Assembly: GCA_020746995.1 (NCBI GenBank)
Contig: JAGPXD010000003.1
Location: forward strand, 4,898,001 to 4,962,000
Direction of reading: 5' to 3'
DNA length: 64,000 nucleotides
Source: Plectosphaerella cucumerina
Lineage: Eukaryota; Ascomycota; Sordariomycetes; Glomerellales; Plectosphaerellaceae
Shown: in pieces, positions 14,101-24,654 of the stretch
How positions within the stretch are numbered: position 1 is the first letter of the stretch
Layout of the letters: the number at the start of each line of letters is the position of its first letter
Made by a program: the position numbers and the translations under genes
The notes under the pieces: generated by a model
Told to the model about the DNA's origin: nothing
Databases searched by the model: none
Seen by the model: the letters and a program-made list of their open reading frames with translations, nothing else

Positions 14101-15346
14101 CGTCGTCCTCGCCGACGTTGGTGAGGAGGGTGCGGAAGCAGCCGGTGAGGGCGGGGCGGCCAAACTCGTTGTTGAAGCGGGCGCTGCCGATGGGGGCCTC
14201 GAGCATGATGTCCATGCTGCTGGCGAAGTGGGCGGGGCGGCCGAGGTCGACCTCCCAGGGGGCCTGGTGGTCGGGGATGAGCAGGTCGGAGACCCAGAAG
14301 CCGGAGAGGCCGGCCTTGGGACGGCTGCCGCGGCCGACGGCGCCCTCGTCGCGGATCTCGCCGCCGGAGCCGGTGGCGGCGCCGGGGAAGGGGGAGATGG
14401 CGGTGGGGTGGTTATGCGTCTCGACCTTTACGAGGACGTGGACGACCTCCTTGGTCAGCTTCCAGCTGCCGGTGGAGTAGTCGGGGGCCCAGAAGCTGGC
14501 GACCTCGCCCTGGATGACGGCGGCGTTGTCCGAGTAGGCGGAGACGGTGTACTCGGGGGTGGTGGTGTGGGTGTTCTTGATCATGCCGAAGAGGGTGTCG
14601 GGCATGCGGACGTCGTCGATGGTCCAGTTTGCGTTGAACTGCTTGTGGCGGCAGTGCTCCGAGTTGACCTGGGCGAACATGAAAAGCTCAATGTCGTGAG
14701 GGGGGCGGCCCTGGCGCTTGAAGACCTCGACGAGATACTCCATCTCGGACTCGTCGAGGGCGAGGCCCTTTTCCTTGTTGTAGGCACGCAGGATGGTGAG
14801 GGGGTCGGAGCCGGCGGCGAAGATGTCGACGATCTCGAGGGGGTAGCGCTGGCCCTCGAGGAACATGGCGGAGAGCTCGGGGGTGTCGAGGGAGAGGTTC
14901 TCGGTCATGCGGTCGTAGATGACATCCCTGAACGGGATGTTCTCGGCGTCGGCGTCGGCGACATGGTTGGCGAAGGTGACGGTGATGGCCCTGCCGCGCT
15001 CGATGCGCTCGACGTGGTCCTTGAGGCCGCAGGTGTGGGTGATGGCGGTACCCTTTGAGCTCCAGGGGGAGATGTTGCGGGGGGTAACGTGGTACGTCTT
15101 GGAGGTGGGCGTGTTGGCGGGGAAGCGGGCGGCAGTCTGGTCGGGGAGATCGAGCCACTTTGTGAGCTTCTCGGTGACGAGGGCGCGGTCTGCGGCGGCG
15201 GTGAGGTGGACGTAGTAGACCCAAGTGCCCGCGACGTTGGAAGTCGATGTTGAGGAGGACGACGAGGTCTTGTTGATGCGCGTCTTGACCTCTTCGGCCT
15301 GGTTGGGGGTGAAGGCAGAGCCTCCGATGAGGGTGAGGAAGTCCAT
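11184..15346 (-). CDS. ADE6: Phosphoribosylformylglycinamidine synthase (FGAM synthase)
   Basis: Cytosolic enzyme of step four of de novo purine synthesis; it makes FGAM from FGAR, ATP and glutamine. Two exons, 15346-12172 and 12106-11184, are joined by a 65-nt intron (donor GTAGGT, branch CTAAT, acceptor CCAG), giving 1365 aa, the usual length of the fused eukaryotic/large PurL form. The Gly-rich ATP/FGAR-binding stretch (PFPGAATGSGGEIRDEG) is near residues 315-335. A class I glutamine amidotransferase domain fills the C-terminus: nucleophile Cys1195 in LGVCNGCQM, with His1326 and Glu1328 in LMPHPERT. The start is the only ATG before the conserved MDFLTLIGG; the open frame runs 13 codons further upstream without an ATG. 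Two TGACTC-like elements lie upstream. Confidence 0.97.
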
Positions 15347-16028
15347 ACTGATGACGACTGATGGCGCGGTGGACGCAATCAGCACGGATCGAATGTCATG
15401 GGGACCGGGGAGGCGCGGTATGAGTCGTTTCTCAAAAAGAGAAACCGGACCAGACGTTTCGACGGGGAATGGGATTTTTGGCTCTGGCGGCGGGGCACCG
15501 GCAGAGAGTCAGTCACGGTCGGAAGAGAAAAAGTTTGGAGGGGCAATCGTGGCTGATGGCCCTCCGCATCGGACCCCGCGAGGGGGGAATTTGTGGCTGG
15601 CGTGGCTGGTGCATGAAAGGTCATCTCCCGCCGCTTTGGGTCTGATGTCTTATCGATAAGTGCTGCATCCAGCACTGCACTCTGATCTGCACTCAACAGG
15701 TCTGCCATCGTCATTTCCCGGCAATCGCGGATCGTCGAACTGGGGGGCCCCTAATTCCCGTCTCGACCCAGCGCGCAACAGAACTTACAACCCGACCCCC
15801 CGACAATGCCATTGATTGATCTGTTCCTTTTCCTTCGTTTGACGCGACAACCATAGACCGATTTTCTCACCGTGTCGTCCGTCTTTTTCGGTTCCCGAGA
15901 CAGACCTTCGTGCGACGACTGTTCCCGACGACCCGTACACGACGCATCTTTTTCGCGACGACACGATCTCGAACTCGATTACGACTGCCATTCTCGACCG
16001 AAAGACAAGCACCCGACGACAGCCCGCC
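15347..16028. other. Divergent promoter region between ADE6 and the PQ-loop gene
   Basis: Intergenic spacer of 682 nt between two head-to-head genes. The half next to the PQ-loop start is pyrimidine-rich with CGA repeats typical of a fungal leader. I see no gene in it. Confidence 0.6.
15421..15511 (-). promoter_or_regulatory. Putative Gcn4/Cpc1 or Bas1-type elements upstream of ADE6
   Basis: TGACTC reads on the minus strand at 15506-15511, about 160 nt before the ADE6 start, and a related GACTCA on minus lies at 15421-15426. In yeast TGACTC is the core of both Bas1 and Gcn4 sites, which control purine genes. Use of these sites here is inferred. Confidence 0.35.
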
Positions 16029-16971
16029 ATGTGGTTCACGACACTCACTGGCTATGTGGCCCCCTTCTTCATCATCATGTCGCCCATCCTGTCGTACAGC
16101 GACCAGGCCGTCTCGATGCACAGGAACAAGAGCAGCGCGGGCTTCTCCCTGGATATTCCCCTGATAATGCTGGTGGCATCCATTCTGAAGTACGGCCGCC
16201 CCCAGGCCCCCCTTCTCCATGTACATCGCTAACCTTTGTTTCTGCGCAGACTCTTCTACTGGCCCGAGGCGCACTTTGACTATTCGCTCCTGATACAAGC
16301 CGCCATCATGATCGTCGTCCAGGTCATCCTGCTCAAGATCGCCCTTGACCACCGGCCGCCCCCATCGTCAAAAGGCGGCGAGGCCGCGGTTCCTTTTGCC
16401 CTTGTCGGCCAGGAGGAAGAATACCGGAGGCCTTTCGACTTTTGGCAGTGGAGGACGCCCAAGCCGTGAGTCCCCCCCCCCCCCGCCACGCCCCGCGCCG
16501 CCCCGGGCCTTCCGCCGCCCCCCTCCCGGAGCTTCCGCTGACCGGCCCCGTCCCTTCCGCAGGTACTGGCACGCGCTCCTCTACTTCGTCGGCGGCCTCT
16601 TCATCGTCGAGTTCCTCCTCATGGGCAACGAGCCGCTCTACGAGGCCTACTCGGTCACCATCGGCTACGTCGGCCTGGCCACAGAGGCCATCCTGCCGAT
16701 TCCGCAGATCATGACAAACATGCGATCCCGGTCCTGCAGGGGCTTCCGCCTGTCGCTGCTGGCCAGCTGGCTCATCGGCGACACCATGAAGATGTTCTGG
16801 TTCTTCACGGCCACCACCGAGATCCCCATGGCCTTCAAGATTGGAGGCATGTTCCAGGCCAGCTGCGACGCGTTCCTGGGCATCCAGTATTGGATGTACG
16901 GCGACGGCACACCGGAAGTCATCAAGGAGCATCCCCTGACCGACTTTCCCATCAGCGAGACCAAGGCGTGA
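16029..16971 (+). CDS. PQ-loop repeat membrane protein, ANY1/CFS1 type
   Basis: Polytopic membrane protein resembling yeast Any1/Cfs1, which acts with phospholipid flippases in the endosome/Golgi system; the family match is from recalled similarity. Three exons, 16029-16189, 16250-16465 and 16563-16971, give 261 aa. Joins are in phase (AA+A for Lys, CC+G for Pro). The N-terminal part has a first PQ-loop-like helix pair with the motif SPILSYSDQAVSM and SSAGFSLDIP. A second pair follows near residues 130-210 with EAILPIPQIM and SCRGFRLSLLASWLIGD. A hydrophilic linker rich in E and R lies between. Intron 2 carries a run of about 14 C residues after its GTGAGT donor. Confidence 0.88.
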
Positions 16972-18890
16972 CCGTCTTGATCGCCCTGGCGTCGGGGCTC
17001 TGCTTTCTTCCCACCTTTTCATCCATTCCATTCCCACGAAAGAGCACAAGACTCTTCGGCCGGCATTTTAGAGTTGCGACACACACGATGGGGTTTTGAT
17101 AAAGCGGGTTCGGTTTTTTACACATGGACGGGCGCATGGGTGACGACATATCTCAAGACGAGAGAGGCGGCGTTTTGTTGGATTTTGAAACACACAGCCA
17201 GGGGGGACGAGGACACCATCTACCGGACCTGCCGGGACCTGACCAGGGACAGGGGCCAATGGCATCGCCAGCTAGAGAGAGCTGAGGTTGAATCACGGCA
17301 TCTGGGTGCGTGGCCGTGACGGCCCGCTACCGACGACATGTGAGCGCGCGAATAGGGGCGTCTTTACACGCCACACGAAGCTCGCGAGTAGTAATATTTT
17401 AATACAGGATGAGACTCGATCTCGTCCCAATTGATTTCTCGCCAACGGACACACATTTCCATTTTGCGACGTCTCGATCTGTTGATTTGCGGTCTTGTCT
17501 GGTTGTACCCCCTTAACTAGGCTTCACCAGGCACCACCAGGCTCGGGTGACATCCCGGCATGCCCAACCTCCCCCTTTTTTCATTGCTTTTCCCCAGCAA
17601 ACACACCACCACCACCACCAGGCAGAAGGGGGGGCGAATGTCCATTGCGTGTGACACTCCCATGGCTGGCTCGTAGATAGAAGTGATTGTCGATATTTCC
17701 TCCTTACAACAGCGTTCAATTGATACCCATTCTTCTCACGATTTGCACCATTCAGCGACTTCGACCTCGTGCAGACTTCTAGATTTTCGAGTCGTTGACT
17801 GCATCGACTCTACTACGACTTGCATTGCGCTCTTCTTGTTGCCCGGGTTGTCCTAGCAACGAGCGTTTGACGGGCGAGCAAACGGCAACTCCAAGCCCCC
17901 TGAAGACTCCGAACAAGCAAGGCGCATTTGGAGGACGGTCCTCGGTGCTTTGCGCTTGAGTATTGTCTCATTGGCCGAGTTGATATCGACATTGGCCAAA
18001 GGCATCAGCTGTGGTCAGCCTCACACTGAGATCATCAGGTCAGTCTGCAGGCTTCACTTGTTCAGTCGCGCCAGGCGATGCTGCCCCTTTCCTCTCATTG
18101 TCCTCGACGGACGGCCCCAGCTGTTCTACTACTGTCTGCGACCTATCACATACGGCAAAGGCCTTAGTTCTGTGTCGCCGTTGCTCAGATATCCCCCGTC
18201 ACTTCTCTGCATGTTGTTCGGGTCTGTCAAATCTTAAGTTGAGCAAGTGCCTGGTCGTTCCTCAGACACCAAAACCCCCCTGCCCAAACACCTGCATCTG
18301 CCGTCGAGTCTTTAAAGAAAGAACCAGTGTTCTTGCCTCTGGGACTCGACAAAAGATCAGCGGCCAGACAGTATCGATGAATCACACTGGCTTACTCCCA
18401 GACGGTACTTGTTGCCTGAAGTCACAGATGCAGTCTATATACTAGATGATTCTGGACTATGGTCGGCTCTGAAGAACCTGAGGTGGCCCCGTGTAACAGC
18501 CGTGTTGGCTGATAGTTGCCTCGGCGGCGTGGGAGTTGGTGACCGTGGGGCCAAAGTGGTGACTCCCCCTGAATTTCCAGGAAACCACACACTTTCCACC
18601 TGAACTTCTGTATTTTTACGGTAGTTGCCTTGTGATTCAGGATTCTTCAGGTGCCTTCTTCCGTCTGGCTACCTTCCTTCCTACCTTTTCGACCCTTTCC
18701 TTAAAACCAGCCTATTTAACACCTCCCGCCTTTTCTCTTCCCACGCCGAGCCCTCTCCTGAACAACACCAACCTACCACGTCCGCGGCCCCCGCGCCCTT
18801 CTACCACAACACTCTCTTCCTTTACCAGCAAAAGCCACAGCAACCAACTAACACCGCCTACTACACAGTTCGGGCATAACAACAAGCAAC
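16972..18890. other. Intergenic region, 1.9 kb
   Basis: Holds the 3' end of the PQ-loop transcript and the promoter/leader of the gene starting at 18891 (pyrimidine-rich, ACC-rich from about 18700). The middle, about 17700-18600, is less GC-rich than its surroundings and has an ATG-less open stretch at 17857-18237. I do not call a gene. Confidence 0.55.
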
Positions 18891-20039
18891 ATGGCCCCCG
18901 CTGCCGGTACTCCGAAGGGCAGCTTCAAGACCTATGAAGGTCAGGCACGTCTCCTTCGTGCAATCATCGCCGCACATCCTGAAGTGAAATGGGACCATAA
19001 GAGTAAGTCTTTTGCAATCTTCTTCTCTCATCGCGTCTTTCCACCACACCACCTTCATTCATCACACTCGTCTGCCTGCCTGCGTTCCAGCTTGCCATCT
19101 TCTCAACGTTCTTGCCTCAATACTCCATCCGACGTCTGTCTGACGTTTGGCAGAGATCCAACAGGCTTATGGCTCGGACATGACTATCTACAGTCTTGAG
19201 CATCGCATGAAGGATATCAAGGCCCAGGTCAAGCTCCTCAACTCTGCCATGAAGGCGGGCGTGGACTGCGTCGAGATTCCTGTCGATCTCCCAAAGACCG
19301 AGAAGGGTACGCTTTCGACACCTGTGCCGTTCTTTCCTTTCTCTTGCTACATATCTCACTTCATGTTTCATGCCCCGGCACTGCAGAAGGCTGACCACAC
19401 GCAGACATTGCCAAGATGTACGGAGCGTCCACCACCGAGGGTATTGCCTGGCAATTTCGTGGTTTGAAGAAGGATGCGGAGGCACTCCGCACCGCCGCGA
19501 ACAACGGCCAAAAGGCCGACCTCAACCTCTCGACTCCTAAGGCCCGTGGAGGAAGCGCTACGAAGCGCAAGACCGCGCAGCCTCGTTCCTCGGCGAAGCG
19601 TCAAAAGACGCTTCCTTCATCCGACGACATGGCTAACGACCAGGAGGATGATGACATCGACTTTGATGCCATGGACGACACTCCTTCCAAGAGCCGTGTC
19701 AAGAAGGAGGAGAGTGAGGGTGCTCGTGCCCGTCCTTCTGGTACGCCTTCCCGTCGTGCTACCTCCGCTGCGGCGGCTGCCATCAAGGGCCAGAGCATCG
19801 ATCTCACTTCCGAGGACGAGGCTGTCACGCCTCCCGTCTACCAGGATGAGCCTATTCCCCTGAAGAACGAGTTCTCGAGCATCTTCGGCCCCAACGCCAA
19901 CATTCCCCGTCCCGCCATGGAGAAGACGCTCCCCGCTGTCGCTCAGTCGCAGCCTTCCGACTTTGACTTCGACGAGTTTCTTCAGGCTAGGCCTGCCGAT
20001 GCTCTGGCCAACGACGATCTCCTGGATGGTGAGATTTGA
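18891..20039 (+). CDS. Uncharacterised nuclear protein, Myb/SANT-like repeats with SIM
   Basis: Three exons, 18891-19002, 19154-19306 and 19405-20039, join in frame to give 299 aa. The N-terminal part holds two similar helical units. The first runs LLRAIIAAHPEV to YSLEHRMKDIKAQ and the second IAKMYGASTTEGIAWQFRGLKK, a pattern seen in fungal proteins with Myb/SANT-like or AT-DNA-binding helices. The rest is low-complexity: a basic stretch with TKRKTAQPRSSAKRQK that fits a nuclear localisation signal, an acidic DDDIDFDAMDD patch, VKKE (a psi-K-x-E sumoylation consensus) and SIDLTSEDE, a classic SUMO-interacting motif. A DNA- or chromatin-related role is inferred from these motifs. Exon structure is well supported; function is not known. 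Confidence 0.82.
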
Positions 20040-20475
20040 ATGCGAAACGAACGACAGGCCATTGCTATTCACACACCTCACCCAATGACACCGTCAATCA
20101 TGTATGGCTCCCACTGGATCACTACATGATTGATTCTCGCACCTTGCTGTTTTGTCTTGGGGATTGGAGGAGGCCGAAATCAGTTCAGCAGATCGGAAAG
20201 ACCGACCACAGATCACGAATCACAAACTCTCAACTCACTCATTGCCGTGCTGCTCCCCGTGAAATGATGCTTGACATGTGTATGCCATGAAATATGTGTT
20301 CTTCCACGCCTTAAAGACAATGTCCAGAATGAAGAATGACCATCTTCGGACTGATCCAGCTCGAAGACAGCACACGCAAGATGAGCTCGGAGACTCTCAC
20401 AATCTCAACATTGACCGATCGACAGTATGACCAAATACAGAGAGATATCTGAAGAGTGAAATGACACTATCCCCA
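20040..20475. other. Convergent intergenic spacer
   Basis: Lies between two 3' ends (plus gene ending 20039, minus gene ending 20476). It is relatively AT-rich and probably both 3' untranslated regions. No gene seen. Confidence 0.6.
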
Positions 20476-21222
20476 TCAACTAAAACTGAGTTGTCCAAGC
20501 CCGACCGCAAGATTTGCTACCTCGACGGCTTCCTCCTCGACTGCCTCGGCTGACCGCAGGCCGGGAAACCAGGAGGACCCATTGATCAGAGTCGGTCGCG
20601 AACCCTGGTCAAGTTCTCGACGAAGCACCAGTGCGGCGGCCAACAACCACTGATCCTTCCACTCCTCGATGAATACCTCCGCCTGCTTGCGTGTCGGGAA
20701 CCTCTTGTGGCAGCTTCCCGGAAACTCGTCAACTTCATCCTGCGCTCCGTCGGGGCTCCTGTCAAGGTTCATTAGTTAATTTCAATGACTCTGCAGCATC
20801 TCCCTCTCAACTCACGTGTAGATCTCCGTGACACCAGGGTTCCGACCGTTAGCAACGGCGTAGTAGTAGAAGCCCGCTCTGGCGCCTTCGTAGTTCTGCT
20901 TGGGTTGCAGGACTACCTTAGGATCTTCGGGGTTGCAGGACTACCTTAGGATCTTCGACCCCCTGCTTTTCCATCCAGTCTCGGGCCTCACGAAGAGTTT
21001 GGAATCCTTTGTGGGGGGCCTCTTTGTACGAAATCCCAGTCACGACGACGTGGGTACGCGCCCTACATTCGTTCATTAACTGAAGTCCGACCCAATAGAA
21101 GAATCATAGCAAATGAGGCACACTTACCATGATGCGAAAATGGTGGGCTTCTCCAAGAGTGGGCTTTTTGCTACCGCGAAGAAGTTTTTGGGCCGCTTTG
21201 GGCTGGAGGTTGCGGAGGGCAT
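20476..21222 (-). pseudogene. RNase H1-type hybrid-binding-domain gene, frameshifted
   Basis: Three exons, 21222-21128, 21062-20816 and 20758-20476, have good donors (GTAAGT, GTGAGT), acceptors and phases. The encoded product shows the RNA:DNA hybrid-binding fold of RNase H1 N-termini (Pfam calls it viroplasmin-like): YYYAVANGRNPGVTEIYT across intron 2, then EFPGSCHKRFPTRKQAEVFIEEW. A weaker copy (KGFQTLREARDWMEKQ) precedes it, and there is no catalytic RNase H domain. Exon 2 contains a perfect 28-bp tandem duplication (20902-20957). It shifts the frame and gives TAA at 20920-20918 after 79 codons. With one copy counted, the three exons total 597 nt and stay open for 198 codons. So this is either a recently broken gene or a sequence or assembly error. 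Confidence 0.8.
20902..20957. repeat. Perfect 28-bp tandem duplication
   Basis: Two identical adjacent 28-bp copies, 20902-20929 and 20930-20957, read directly from the sequence (each begins GGGTTGCAGG and ends ATCTTCG on plus). It lies inside exon 2 of the hybrid-binding-domain gene. Since 28 is not a multiple of 3, it breaks the frame. Confidence 0.97.
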
Positions 21223-21717
21223 GGCTCAGGGGAATCGCGGGAAGAGCAGAGAGGCTGTGTAGAACTGAAAGGATGTCGGAGACTGGCTTGAATTGGGACT
21301 CGAACAAGAAGCAAAGCGAGTTTGCACACAGTACTTGTAGATGTATTCAGATACGAGTCTGGTTGAGCCCAACACCAACAAAGGAGGCCTCGGGCGTCGA
21401 TCGAAATTCCAGCTCAATCCATCTGCTTCTCCAAGATCATATCTGCCTATGAAGGCCTGATAATGGCGACCACCAGGCTGTGAGGGACGAGATGGTGTGT
21501 TGGGGCCTCCATGGACGGCCTCCCGCATAGGCGCCCCACGACGAGGTGCGGTCGCGAATTGGGCCAACCGGCACCACAGCCCCTTTACCCGAATGAAGCA
21601 GGCTCAAATAGCGAGGCAATGTCATTTTACAGCACCAACGACGAACAGCATCATCTGCAGACAATCTCGGTCTTATGCATGACTATTAACGGAGATCCCC
21701 TCCCATGTCTGCCCAGA
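21223..21717. other. Intergenic spacer
   Basis: Promoter side of the minus-strand hybrid-binding gene and 3' side of the minus-strand MTHFR gene. Nothing else is supported here. Confidence 0.6.
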
Positions 21718-23733
21718 CTACGCCCTCAGCAGGTCCCACAGGGCATTCTCATCGACAAAGTCATGGTGGATAATGTTGACCAACCAGTAGTCCGCCTTGA
21801 CCCTACTCAGGAAAGCCTCGGTCTCATGACCCCGGCCGTACGCCCGCGACCACTCGCCCCAGATCTTGAAAGCTTCCTCGCTCCACGCCCGGAAGCTGAC
21901 CTCCTCGATAATGGTCGGCGTGATGATCTCCTTGCCCGGGAAGACGCCCCAGGTGACGGCGTTGGTGCCGGTCGAGGAGCCGGGGCCGGCGACGCCGCCG
22001 CTGGCGTCTGAGGTGATGAACTCGCCGTGCCCATTGCACGCGTAGAAGCAGACAGTCTCCTTGACGGCCTCGGACCGCAGGCGCTCGAGGAGCTTGGTCC
22101 AGTCGGCGTTGGGGAGGAAGAACTCGACAAAGGCCTTTTGGAAGACGAAGCCGTGCTGAGGGCCCCAGCCGAAGGTGCTGTCGTTGGATCGCCGGCCGTT
22201 GATGGCGGGCTGCGAGGCGACGGTCCACCAGCCGCGGGCGTTGAGGTCGAGGAGCTGCTGTTGAATGATGTTGGACTCGGGCATCAGGCCTTCCTCGCTC
22301 CAGGGGATGGCCGTGAGCTCGCCCTTCATGTGCTTGATGAAGATGGTGCTGATATCCTCGACTGACTTTGGGTAGCCCCAGAGGGACACGGCCTGCGTCA
22401 CCGACATGTGCAGACTGACGCCGTAGCCGTCAATCTCGCCGTAGGCTGGGGAGCGGGCATCGCCCCAACGGCCGTTGGGGAAGTCATCCCAGGTTGCCTC
22501 GCGGCCGAGCACGCCCTCGCCCTCGGAGATGGCTAGGGTGTTGGCCCGCGTATTAATGGGCTCAGCCACCAGCCCAGCGCCCTGGGCGTTGGTTTCGTAG
22601 TCTGGGTTGGAGGGGCGGGAGACGATGGCCCTGTTCCTGGGATCGGACCCAATGGACGAAAGGCGTCTTGAGGACCGTTGAGGTTGGGAGCCCGACGCCA
22701 CGCCGTTGACTTGGAGAAGCGGGGCACCGGGGATCGGCAGATCGTCGAGTACGGCCACTTCATCCTCGTTCTCGTCCTCCTTATCGGGGATCAAATTGGT
22801 ACGCTCCAGGATGAAGGAAACGGCCTTCTCCAGGTTGAGTGTGTAGAAGTGGAACCCCTTGGGACCAGGAGTCCGGCTCTTGACATTCCTAATTTGGTCG
22901 ACGAGCTCGCTGAGGATATCAACGCCGATCTTCTTGACCTTCTCGTCATCTCCCTTGACCGCGTCCAGACGAGCCATGACCGAATCGGGAATCTTGGCGT
23001 GGCTGAGCTTCGTGGTCCGCTTGATCATCTGGTAGCTCTGAATAGGCATCAGGCCTGGGATGATGGGTATCGTCTTGAAGGCGCCGCTGGGGTGTTCCCG
23101 TAGAACCCTCTCGAACTCAGAATACGCGTCAATGTCGAAGAAGAGCTGAGTCATGATAAAGTCGGCGCCAGCCAGGGTCTTCTCGACAAGGTACGGCAGG
23201 TCGTGCTCCAGGCTCTGACCGAGGGGATGGCTCTCTTCGGCATGACCTTCCGGGTACGCTGCCACGCCGATGCAGAAGTAGTCGCCGTGATGCTTTCTGA
23301 TGTACTTGACCAGGTCCGTGGCCCACACAAAGTCGTCTTCCGTGTCAGACTCGGAGTCCTCGGCGTCACGGTACTCGGCCTTTCGTGGCGGATCGCCTCG
23401 GAGGGCCAAAATGTTGCGAATGCCAAGCACCTTGGCATCGTCGAGAGCCTTATCGATGAGACGGCGGCTCATGTTGGTGCATGTCAGGTGAAGGCACGTC
23501 GTCATGCCAAGCTCCCGCTGACAGATCTCAGCCAGCTCCAGGGACTTTGAAGCCGTCGATCCGCCTGCGCCCCAGGTCACGTTGACAAAGAGAGGCCGCA
23601 GAGCCCTCTCCATCCTGTCCAGACGGTCTCTGAGATTCGAGAAACCCATTGCCGTCTTGGGGGGGAAGAACTCGAGGGAGAAGTAGTTTGCGTCGGCCGG
23701 CAGGGCGGCGATCTTGTCGGTGATCTTATCCAT
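21718..23733 (-). CDS. MET12: Methylenetetrahydrofolate reductase, MET12 type
   Basis: Reduces 5,10-methylene-THF to 5-methyl-THF, the methyl donor for methionine synthesis. Intronless, 671 aa from the ATG at 23733; the frame extends three codons upstream but only to a TTG. The N-terminal FAD/folate TIM barrel (about 1-310) has SLEFFPPKT, VTWGAGGST, LHLTCTNM, RNILALRGDPP and GVAAYPEGH. These match the Met12 branch better than Met13 (SLEFFPPKT plus WGAGG). A Ser/Arg-rich linker near 330-400 leads to the C-terminal regulatory domain (from about 400), which in the family binds S-adenosylmethionine. The paralogue assignment comes from remembered motif differences, so treat the symbol as probable. 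Confidence 0.93.
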   Translation of the reverse strand: MDKITDKIAALPADANYFSLEFFPPKTAMGFSNLRDRLDRMERALRPLFVNVTWGAGGSTASKSLELAEICQRELGMTTCLHLTCTNMSRRLIDKALDDAKVLGIRNILALRGDPPRKAEYRDAEDSESDTEDDFVWATDLVKYIRKHHGDYFCIGVAAYPEGHAEESHPLGQSLEHDLPYLVEKTLAGADFIMTQLFFDIDAYSEFERVLREHPSGAFKTIPIIPGLMPIQSYQMIKRTTKLSHAKIPDSVMARLDAVKGDDEKVKKIGVDILSELVDQIRNVKSRTPGPKGFHFYTLNLEKAVSFILERTNLIPDKEDENEDEVAVLDDLPIPGAPLLQVNGVASGSQPQRSSRRLSSIGSDPRNRAIVSRPSNPDYETNAQGAGLVAEPINTRANTLAISEGEGVLGREATWDDFPNGRWGDARSPAYGEIDGYGVSLHMSVTQAVSLWGYPKSVEDISTIFIKHMKGELTAIPWSEEGLMPESNIIQQQLLDLNARGWWTVASQPAINGRRSNDSTFGWGPQHGFVFQKAFVEFFLPNADWTKLLERLRSEAVKETVCFYACNGHGEFITSDASGGVAGPGSSTGTNAVTWGVFPGKEIITPTIIEEVSFRAWSEEAFKIWGEWSRAYGRGHETEAFLSRVKADYWLVNIIHHDFVDENALWDLLRA

Positions 23734-24654
23734 GATAGGCAAACAAGCGGTGATGTGAGAGCGGCTTGCTAAGGTTGAATGATAAGTTGATGAGGCCGCT
23801 CAAAGTGTGAGCGGCAGGCGGGCTTGATATGCCGGTGGCGGGGCAGAGTGAGGGGCTCGTCGAGGATGCCGAGATATGAGCGATTGACAGCTCGTTTCTT
23901 GCCAGATATTAGTTGACTTGGTGGTGGAGATGAGAGTTTGTGAGAGTATGTACCAGCTGCACTGCGGCAAGACTGACTCGTCGGAGATAGGGCGAGATTT
24001 GATGCGGTTGACGTTGGGTAAGGTAGACTTTGATAGCAAGTTTGTCCTGGCGCGGGGCAATTTCGGAGGGGCAAAGCGTGATGCAGCGGGTGTGACTCGA
24101 GGTTGCGGACAGGGACCGCCTCCGATAGCGGGGCATTCCTTTATCCGTTCCTTCAAATTTGATCTTACTAAGCTGAGGGAGTTGACACGGGTTTCTCTGT
24201 CTTGTAACTCAATTCTATCTCCTACGATGTCCAGAAGAATTGGCCCACGGGCCAAAAGTATGGAACAGGCGAAGGGGAGGCATATGACACGCTCGTGTTC
24301 AGCGGACAGGCCTGGATGCACTCAGCGACTCCCTGCAGATAGATGGCCCGATCCATGCGTATATCGAGGCTGCCACCCACCTAGCCAATATGCCGGCGCA
24401 GGATGACGTCGAACCGCCTGAAGGGCGCTGTAATTGGCCGCGAAACCTCCACTGAAGGCCACTGAGCAGGCAGGGGTCCCGCCCGCTTTCGGCATAACGC
24501 AGACCCTGGGGATGTGCCTTACCTCAGCTTTTTGGACGCGACTGCACCTTAGCTTAGCTGTTTGTCTGTCGACTGTTTGCTACCGACATCACGCGACATG
24601 CCCATGGTCAAGACGAGCCACGAATGTCTGTGATCGAGACATGACACCGTCTCA
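23734..24654. promoter_or_regulatory. Shared divergent promoter, MET12 and mitochondrial LeuRS
   Basis: A 921-nt spacer between two head-to-head genes. TGACTC cores on plus at 23974-23979 and 24093-24098 are candidate Cpc1/Gcn4 half sites, which would suit an amino-acid-related gene pair. The binding is inferred only. No gene seen inside. Confidence 0.4.

Noticed and set aside
12272..15058. Long plus-strand open frames (339 and 522 codons) opposite ADE6
   Set aside because: Gly/Ala/Val/Glu-rich mirror of a GC-rich coding sequence; the minus frame encodes FGAM synthase.
17950..18445. Two short plus-strand ORFs as genes
   Set aside because: No ATG for the first, Cys/Ser-rich random look for the second; no domain.
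20476..21222. Viral origin for the viroplasmin-like domain
   Set aside because: The domain is the cellular RNase H1 hybrid-binding fold; the gene has ordinary fungal introns and no viral neighbours.
23734..23742. Earlier MTHFR start three codons upstream
   Set aside because: That codon is TTG; the first ATG is at 23733.
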